The notes under the pieces were generated by a model, which saw only the letters and a list, made by a program, of their open reading frames with translations, searched no databases and was not told where the DNA came from. From assembly GCA_037176725.1 (NCBI GenBank), contig JAZBRS010000049.1:38060001-38124000 (forward strand): DNA of 64,000 bases, read 5' to 3'. The DNA is from Posidonia oceanica (Eukaryota > Streptophyta > Magnoliopsida > Alismatales > Posidoniaceae). Shown here piece after piece: positions 56,853 to 64,000 of this stretch; positions within the stretch are counted from its first letter, which is position 1; the number at the start of each line of letters is the position of its first letter. The position numbers and the translations under genes were made by a program.

Positions 56853-58136
56853 AATTTCATTCTCTTCTTCTTCCTTGCTATCTTCAATTCTAGTTTTTAG
56901 TTTTTTTTTGTAAGTTTTAAGGTAGTGGTGAAATTCCTCGTAGTGTTTTGAGGTGCTGTGACCCTTCTCATTTTTTTCCACGTCCAAATAACTGAAACCA
57001 CCTCCCTTTTTCTCTGAGATTCTTGGGGGTGGGGGTGGTTCGTAAAAGCCACTGATTTCCTGTAAAAAAAATCTCTGTCAGTACATTATACGCGTGATTT
57101 GGAGAGTTTAACATTAGATGCCCCACTACCAGCGTCTAACGACCACTGAATAGGAGCCTTGCTATTTCAAAAGTTTTCTTTGATTTTTTTTCATAATTGG
57201 CCCAAAGATTGAGGTGTGAGGTGATCGGCTTTTCCGTAGGGACCGAAACCTCATTTTCTTTTGGGTGCTTTGCAAAAAGACCAAATAACAAAAAAAAATC
57301 GAATTTTTTTTTCTATATGACTTGCATAGTCCTATTTAGGGAACTAATTTGATTGTGTCTTATCTTGGATTACATAAAGTAACCACTTGAATCCTGAGCA
57401 CCTCCGTTGCAAAGGACTTAAGAAAGGTGTTTGTGTTGTCACTTGCTTTCACAAGGGGCACTCTTCTTTCCCTTACTCTGAGTGGAAGTAAGTTAGAATC
57501 CCAAGTCTAGATTTGCATTCTCCCTCCTTCGGTGGTTTGTTTATGTTTGTTGTGATTGATATGCGAGGGACCCGATCAATCCTGAGTACGCTGGGCTCTA
57601 CCTCTATGGGGTAGGGACCTAAGTGTATTTAGGCTCTCCCTAATATCCTTAGGAGTTGAGGTAGGGGGTAGTACCAAAAAAAAAGAAAAAAGAAAGATAT
57701 TTAACCATTTTTGTGAGGATCCATAGGAATCCTTAAAAAAAAAAAGGAAAAAAAAGAAGCCATACCCAAGCCTTAAGGTACCCTGAGAACTACACAGGTT
57801 TAAGACACTAATATTAAAGCGAAAATATAAATCAAAACTTTAATCGCTGTTTGAAAGTATTTCTGTGAAGTTCTCTGAAACAGGGTGTTAGACGTCGAAA
57901 TATCTACGTTTAACGTTAGACGCAGGAGATACCGCGTCTAACACATTCTCTGATTGGCTGTTTATTTTTAGCTTCTCTGTGTGGATGAATTGCAGGGTAA
58001 AACATTGAAAAACCATGAACAGGATAGCTACAGTTTTATATTCAGTTCTTACTTTTTTAGGAACCTGTATTAAATTGCAAAGCTTCTGTAATTTCTTTTT
58101 TCCCATTGTAATTACTCGCAACCCTTCCTTTATATA

Positions 58137-58262
58137 TAAAAAAAAGAGAAAGAAAAGAAAAAAAGAAAAGAAAAGGAAAAAAAGGGAAAACAGAAAAAAA
58201 CAGAAAAGAAAAAAAAGAGAGAAAGAGAGAGAAAACAGAAAAGGAAAGAAAGGAACAGAGGA
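58137..58262. repeat. Polypurine tract in region D
   Basis: About 125 bp of A and G (AAAAG-like units) with only occasional C. Confidence 0.85.
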
Positions 58263-58787
58263 ATATTGCTGAAGGTGTTGAACACAGAACTACCCGCGTC
58301 CAACGTTAAATGCCGCATTGCAAGGCGTATTATGCCCTGAATCAAATATCATCTCATTTTTGAAGTTGCTATGATGCTGAATACCCAAGAAAAGAAAAAG
58401 AAGTAAATGAAGACAGCAAAGAAGCTGTCCATGGGCAAGAAAAGAAAGAGAATGGAAAAGAAGGCAGCAAAGAAGCTGTCCAAAGAGTCAAAACTGAAAA
58501 TTGGGAATTACCAAGCGCAGTAGGAATCAACCTAGAACTAGGAGGGGTATAGGCTTCAAATCTTTAGTCGAAATCCTAGGATAGGACAATGACCCTCCTT
58601 CACCCACACCTTGCACTGTACACTTAGAGGCAAGGGGCAGAAACCTATGTCTAGGGGCACTTAGGTGCCAAAGTAGGCCCGTAGTATCTTCTGACTCAGA
58701 GATGCACAAGGGACCAATCATCAAGGTTTTCCAACCATAAGGTCTCCTGTTTCCCAACTCCATGGAAGACTCTTCTACTCTCCAAAA

Positions 58788-58975
58788 ATCCAAAAAAATA
58801 AGATAACCAAAAATTCAAAAAAAATAATAAGATAACAAAAAATCCAAAAAAATGAGATAACCAAAAATCCCAAAAAATGAGATAAACAAAAATCCAAAAA
58901 ATAAGATAACCCAAGAATCCAAAAAAATAAGATAACAAAAAAATCCAAAAAAATGAGAAAAAAAAATCCAAAAAA
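58788..58975. repeat. 20-25 bp minisatellite in region D
   Basis: About eight copies of AAAAATCCAAAAAAATRAG plus ATAACC, variable in the length of the A runs. Confidence 0.85.
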
Positions 58976-61077
58976 TAGAAAGTAGGGTAAAATCTACCCA
59001 ACCAACATCACCTCATGAAACTGATAACAAGAAAGGTTGATGATGCAAAATCTACAAATTTTACGACTCCGCGTCGTACTTGACCCCTCCCATTCAGGAC
59101 GGTCACTTGGTATTCGCCTACGAATCAAGACTGGAATCTCAAGAAGAGACAGTCCCTCGTTAGACATATCATCTTTAGACAACAAAGCTGAGGCCAATGC
59201 TTGTTATCCAAAACCTAAGTCTTTCTTTAATTTCATAAAAGACATTTTGTTTTCATGGCATTAAAATTGTTCAAAGCATGCATTGTATTTAGGTTGTTTC
59301 AAGGCTTCCAAAAGCCATTTTGGTTTCATTATGTTAAGGTCGTTTTTGAGTTTTTCAACGGTCACTTTGGACTAGGGGCAATGATAACCCTAGATGAAAT
59401 AACAAATTTGCCAAGATTGTGTAGAAAATCATTCAGAGGCATTAAACGAGCCAATCTCAGCGTCCAACGTTGGACGCCCCCATCTCCAGTGCATAACGAT
59501 CAACAGAAGAATGTTAGATGCAGGATATCAGGCGTCTTACGTTTTAACAGTAACTTAAGTTGCTGAATTCTGATAAAGGGCCCTCAATCCAATGCCGAAG
59601 CCACCTGGGAGTATTTCTAGACTCAACATAGTCCAAAGCATATGAATAAAGATGAAATAAGAAAGAGATATTTATTTCCTTGAAAATAAAAAATACATGG
59701 TCCAAAAATGAGATGAACTACAAGATGTGCCTATCTAATTGGCCTCTTCCTCTTTTTGCACAGCACGCCAGTCTCCTCAACCCACTCCTTGGGCTTGGGC
59801 AACAGCTTTGAATACTAGTTCCAGTGCTCATCCTCCCGGAGTTGACAGCAAGTCAAAGGAGCAGAGTGGGTCCCATCTGAATCATCATGGCGGTCCAGGG
59901 ATGACCAAAGAGCTCGAATGTAATACGCCATCACTGCATCAGTTGGAAGACTGCGCTCCGGAGTTCGGATATGAGGAATAAAGCTTAGCCGAGGCAGCAC
60001 CCCTTTCTTTTACCCCACCATCTCGAAGCAATGATGAGAATTGTACACCACAAAATAAGTGGGCCCTATCAACTCCAATTCAACTGAAGAAGCTTGCGCT
60101 TGGTGCTTATGGCAATAGGGCGTGGAAGGCGTGAAGACATCGATAGAGGAAGAGGACAAGAAGCAAACCCTTTCCTTAATAAGATCAGTCCTCGCAGGCT
60201 CGAGTCTCGGGAAGTGGACATGCAACCACTGGGAAAGAAGAAAAGGAGAGCCTACAAAGTCCCCTCCGGTCGAGACACTGGTCTGACTGAGATATGTAGC
60301 TGTAAGGATGGCGACTGAAGGGGAGTGCCAAAAGTGCTCGGTGAGCCCTACCAAGAACTCAGTGTCATAGACATCGAAGGAGAAGTCTTTGGAGACAAAT
60401 ATGGTGAGGCCTCCACTTAATAAATGTAGACATATCCGTAATTGATCCTGGGAGGCGGAGTCCTCAATCTGGTGGAAGCTGTAATACAAATGTGCCAAGT
60501 TGAGCTGGCGACCTTTGATCATCGGGTGTAACCATGCGACCGAACCGGCTCGAACGAACTGAATCGTTGGTCACGGCAAAAAGGTGTAAAAATGGCGAAG
60601 GTTGAAGAAAAGAAAACAAAATTTGGAGTCGCCACCTAGTCTATTTTGAAATCAGGGAAGACGAGGAAAACCCGAAAATGTATAAACAATAAAAAAAACA
60701 AGAAAGGACATAACACTAGTCATTGCGGGCCAGAGATCGGGCAAGGACTCCGATTACGCATGGGAAAGGTGTTAGGCACCCCCATGCGCCCGAATGGATC
60801 AGTCTTTCTAGACTATTCCGCTCATTTGTGGCTAAATGTTGGCAATGATGCCAATTACTGTACGCCCGAAGGCGATTATGCCATGCCAAGTGAAAATCAT
60901 GCTTATATGCCTTGGAAAAAATGTACAAAATGCCTTTGAAAACATGTCGAGAAACAAAAGTTGAAAGCCTTGGGACCACTGTAATATGCAAATCAATCTG
61001 AGAAATTAAAGCACAAACATACGTGTCTGGAATCAATATTGAATGCCAAAAAAAACAAGATTCTGCCTACTGGAATT

Positions 61078-61757
61078 GTTGGACGTTGGTAAGCACAGCG
61101 TCCAACGTTAGATGCATGCACTGAGGCGTCTAACACATAAAACTCAGATAAATCATTTTAACTCACGTAAATCCAAAAAACACTTGGAATATGATATAGA
61201 CCATGACATACACTTTAATGTCCCTTTTCAAACTTATTCAAACATTCTCAAAAGATTATGTCAAAGAAGACACTTAGGGATGCGAAATAATATGGCAAAT
61301 GAGTTAAATAAACCCTTAAATAAATAAATCCAAAGAAAACAGAAGAAAGTTTAATCTCAGATGAAATGTATTTAATCTGACTGCAAACATAAAAAAAATC
61401 TGATCCTAAATTCTATTGACAGACATTCTGTGAAATAAAGGCACTAGAATCTGAACAGAGGTGTTGGACGCCACTGAATACAGCGTCCTATGTAAGACGC
61501 TGCAACAAATGGCGTCTTACACCCTATAAACTCATTTCAATGTAAAAACTCAAGGAAGAAGCATATTTTCAATTCAGATGCTATTATAAATGAATTATGA
61601 TTGGGATGAAACAAAATAGACTATATATAGCATGGACAAACCAACAGAAGATGTATAAAATATTTTACAAATGAAAATATGCGAAATGAACTTCAGGACG
61701 TTGGACGCTGGCCATGGTAGTGTCCAACGTTGGACGCACCAAGCTCAGCGTCCAATG
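61078..61757. repeat. Module array in S3
   Basis: Modules at 61078-61137, 61461-61523 and 61699-61757. The last two are 238 bp apart; the first gap is 383 bp, so one module present in LTR C is missing or decayed. Arms include GTTAGATGC/GCGTCTAAC and GTAAGACGC/GCGTCTTAC pairs. Confidence 0.8.
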
Positions 61758-62213
61758 CACTGATAGAGCATTTAATATGTAAATCCATTCAACATGGATC
61801 GAAACGAAACAAAAAGCATTCACCGAGCTAGAGTAGACATTTACAAACATAAACATGCAATTACCATAAAAAATGGATGAATAAATCGTCCTCCCCGCCT
61901 CCACTTGCCTCTCGCCGGAATCCGGTGAGTTCTTCAGCCATTTGAGGACTGGGGAGCTCACGAAGCTCAGCTACGGCTCATCGTGGAGGTTCGGGGAGGT
62001 CATGAGGGACCTCGGGATGCAAGAAATGTGGGATGGGTCCTCGGCCAAGCTCAACGGCCGGCGGCCTCATTTGGCCAGAACCCATAACTGGAAAACGGAA
62101 TTATAGATTAACAGAGGCATATCAGTAGTAAATACTATGTAACATGCATTGAAACTAATATTCACAGCATAATAACAAGGTTCTAAGCTATGGGGAAGGT
62201 GGTAGTTACCTGT

Positions 62214-62222
62214 TTTGTTGTT
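62214..62222 (-). promoter_or_regulatory. Predicted 5' splice site in S3
   Basis: CAG|GTAACT on the minus strand, at the end of the GC-rich zone. It aligns in position with CAG|GTAAGT of LTR C. Confidence 0.4.
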
Positions 62223-62424
62223 TGGTGTGGCTTCCCTAGCGCCGGCGGCCTTCTCCAGTGGATTTGTGGTGGCCCAGGTGGCGGAAAGCGGTTGGGTAGG
62301 TCTGGTTGTATCTCAGGAGGCTTGAGGTGGCCGGAGGTATAGGAATTTTAGAGGTTTGTAGGTGGTGTTTGCTCTAAAAAATCACAGAAATGGGTGCCTC
62401 CTCCTTCAATGGAGAAGAAAAGAT

Positions 62425-62437
62425 GTTTTTTATATGG
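62425..62437 (-). promoter_or_regulatory. TATA box in S3
   Basis: CCATATAAAAAAC on the minus strand, about 530 bp after the LTR start. Confidence 0.55.
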
Positions 62438-62574
62438 CTGCATGGATTGAGAATGTAAGAAGTGGAAATGAGGGGTCTGACAATGTCGAAAATGTGTCTT
62501 GGATAGAGGGCAAAAAGGAATTTGCACCTGGGAGTCGTTTGGGATTCCAAAATCAAAATCTGTTAGTCCCAGTG

Positions 62575-62713
62575 TGTTGGACGCCTACCTGAGCAACGTC
62601 CAATGTAGGACGCTACCTCAGGTAGTGTCCAACACCCGAAAGAGCTGAAAGGTGTTAGACGTTGGATTCCATGCGTCCAACATAAGACTCGGGCATATCC
62701 AGTGTCCAACGAC
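62575..62713. repeat. Two start-proximal modules in S3
   Basis: Starts at 62575 and 62652 (77 bp apart), about 876 bp from the array at 61699. Both distances match LTR C (77 and about 871). Confidence 0.8.
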
Positions 62714-63344
62714 CTAGAGAGTATTTTGGAATATTTTTTGGTGTTTTTTGGTTGGATTTTGGTTGGATTTTGGTTGGGCTTGAACTTGGATTTAGGCTTG
62801 GTTTAGGGCAAGGCTTAGGTTTGGGCTTGGTTTTCGACAAGGCTTGGGTTTGGCCTTGGGTTTAGGTTTAGGCTGGGATTGGTGAATAGGTGGGGGCCTC
62901 CATGACCGAGCACATCCTTGGGAGAAAACCGTCGATGAATGACTACAAAATCGGGGTGTAAACACCGAGAAAGTGGGAGGTGCAGCAAAGATACGATCCA
63001 TGAACATTTGCAGGTCTGCTATTCCATATGGCAACGGGAAGTCACTATCTGGCCGGGACGCTCCAATCTGAGTTACACCAAGAAGGCCATGAACATCCTC
63101 CACCAGGATTGTCATCTCATAGCCCCCAAGGATCTGGACTCCAGAAAGTGCATAAGGCGTGAAGCAGAGGCCAGTCCAAGGTAGTTCCCAACAAGTCCAG
63201 GAGCCCATCGAAGCTTATACGTGTCAAAACAATCTTCCTTGCCAGAGCCCAAGGCACAAAGTCCTTCACCCAAGAAGAATAATAAGGGAAGTCATTGTCA
63301 AAGCAGGGTGTCTTTGTAAAATTAAGGATCTCTTGCAAACAAGA

Positions 63345-64000
63345 GTGAAACATGCCATGCACATGCTTTTTGCCTTATTGTGTGATTGTTTGCATGCCAT
63401 GATTTCCTGTTTCTCTCCCCTTCTTGCTTATGCAATGCCTAGGATAGTAGAAACATGCTTGCTCCCCTTTTGCTTAATCTAAAAGCTACAATAAAGCCAA
63501 GCAATGACATTTAAGCACAACTAGAGACAAAACTTGCAATTTTCCCCCTTTGGCTAAACAAAATGCAAGTAAGACACTTTAAAGCATATTTGCATGATTG
63601 ATGATACTAGAAAGCATGCATTCTCTCCTCTGAGTCCACCCACAGTCTGTGAAGGATAGTCCCAGTCGCTTGTTCCATTGCTTTGGCGTGGCATGAGTTG
63701 GTCTATCCCCCCTTGTCAGGGGTCGTGTCGGTGTTAGTAGAGGGTACAACCCACGATTTGGCTGGGTCGAGGCTCCTAACGCACCATCCTGTTACTGCCT
63801 GAGCTTTGGCCAGGATTTAGACGGGGACCTACTTTTTCTGACCTGGAGTCTGTCAATAAACCCATTACCCATGAGTGAGTCCGAGTAGGTAGCCTACTCA
63901 GGACATGCATGGTGAGAGAGCGCATAATAGGGCATTCATTTGCATGTGTGTCATTCATGCCACCCCGAAAAACTTATTTTTGCATCCAACCTCTAATGCC
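63345..64000 (+). other. Leader of a plus-strand Tat-type element running off the window
   Basis: From about 63350 it is homologous, in opposite orientation, to the leader of A (from about 31960 down to 31320), and in part to that of C. Shared blocks include TCTCCTCTGAGTCCACCCA, GTCGTGTCGGTGTTAGTA and GGGTCGAGGCTCCTAACGCA. In A and C this block ends 150-250 bp before gag, so gag is expected just past 64000. Its PBS-proximal half is replaced by the antisense PMD-like ORF. Confidence 0.7.

Larger units (their letters stand above)
55570..59739 (+). mobile_element. Region D: LTR-like unit with promoter, 3' limit unresolved
   Basis: It starts TGTTGATACCCCGTTTTGG inside the preceding LTR fragment. 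Two modules (55787, 56018) are followed by a TATA box, donor matches, module remnants (57105, 57886, 58274, 59457), a polypurine stretch and a 20-25 bp repeat. The conserved 3' block of the other LTRs is absent. CTACA at 59052-59056 followed by TTACGACTCCGC at 59061 could be the LTR end and a decayed primer site, giving an LTR of about 3.5 kb. However, a module lies beyond it at 59457, so this is uncertain. Confidence 0.5.
60527..62964 (-). mobile_element. Solo LTR S3 (same family as LTR C), 2438 bp
   Basis: It starts TGTTTACACCCCGATTTTG (at 62964) and ends GGTTACA (at 60527). Flanks TCGGG (60522-60526) and CCGAG (62965-62969) differ by two transitions, consistent with a decayed 5-bp duplication. 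Excising the LTR with one flank copy restores the PMD-like frame. It carries the telomere-like tract (62760-62890), modules, TATA, GC-rich zone, donor and conserved 3' block (60720-60880), in the same order as LTR C. Confidence 0.88.
59740..63362 (-). pseudogene. Plant mobile domain-like ORF, broken and split by S3
   Basis: Reading leftward: 63362-63117 has SFDGLLDLLGTT...LLHALCTFWSP. A frameshift near 63115-63140 leads to GGYEMTILVEDVHGLLGV, resembling the EMTITLEDVxxLLGLP motif of plant mobile domain (PMD) proteins, then YGIADLQMFMDRIF. S3 interrupts here (62964 to 60527). The frame resumes in register with IKGRQLNLAHLYYSF and stays open to about 60010 (170 codons); a further piece (60000-59815) follows after a stop. 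PMD proteins such as MAIN/MAIL1 are nuclear and the domain also occurs in plant retrotransposons, where its role is unknown. It lies antisense to the adjoining leader (63345 on), so it may be an extra antisense ORF of that element. The family call is by recall of motifs only. Confidence 0.55.

Overview
This is a plant (angiosperm) nuclear window, gene-poor and repeat-rich. The evidence is AT-rich intergenic DNA, hAT transposons, LINE remnants and, above all, nested Ty3/gypsy LTR retrotransposons of the Tat/Ogre type. That lineage is indicated by very large LTRs starting TGTnnACACCCC, a primer site matching a plant tRNA-Arg 3' end, and a second (archaeal-type) RNase H in the pol remnant. I see no intact host gene, tRNA or rRNA, and cannot name the species.

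Left third (1-22440). Mostly unannotated AT-rich DNA carrying DNA transposons and two LINE remnants. Ac-type hAT material lies at 911-3770. A foldback MITE lies at 6196-6628. A clean 1234-bp hAT-type element (11381-12614, TSD TTCAAAAT) sits inside the zinc-binding domain of a decayed LINE. A second decayed LINE lies at 15380-16960. A TIR element (about 16967-21408) is split by a complete 3234-bp solo LTR (S1, 17745-20978, TSD GGTTG). The stretch ends in a C24 run and a G29 run.

Middle (22440-36632). Element A (minus strand) has two LTRs, a tRNA-Arg primer site, a conserved leader and a broken gag, but no pol; a tandem-repeat-rich 3' region takes its place. It abuts B (plus strand), where an LTR end, primer site, about 250 bp of leader and a second LTR follow directly.

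Right (36636-64000). Element C (minus strand) is a decayed full coding element: gag, protease, RT, RNase H, second RNase H, integrase. A 6063-bp solo LTR (S2, 37042-43104, TSD CATAC) interrupts the integrase. Its 5' LTR (51843-54373) is followed by an LTR fragment (54517-55569), a TATA-bearing LTR-like region (D, from 55570), an antisense plant-mobile-domain ORF split by another solo LTR (S3, 60527-62964), and the plus-strand leader of a further element whose gag would lie beyond the window.

Most striking signal. Several different LTRs carry modules of four short inverted arms (GTTGGACGC...GCGTCCAAC, twice). The modules recur about every 230-240 bp downstream of a predicted 5' splice donor, with a further module near the LTR start. 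Arm sequences differ between LTRs but often change in matching pairs. Element A has the same layout with an unrelated arm, GTCGCC/GGCGAC. I know of no described function for this arrangement.
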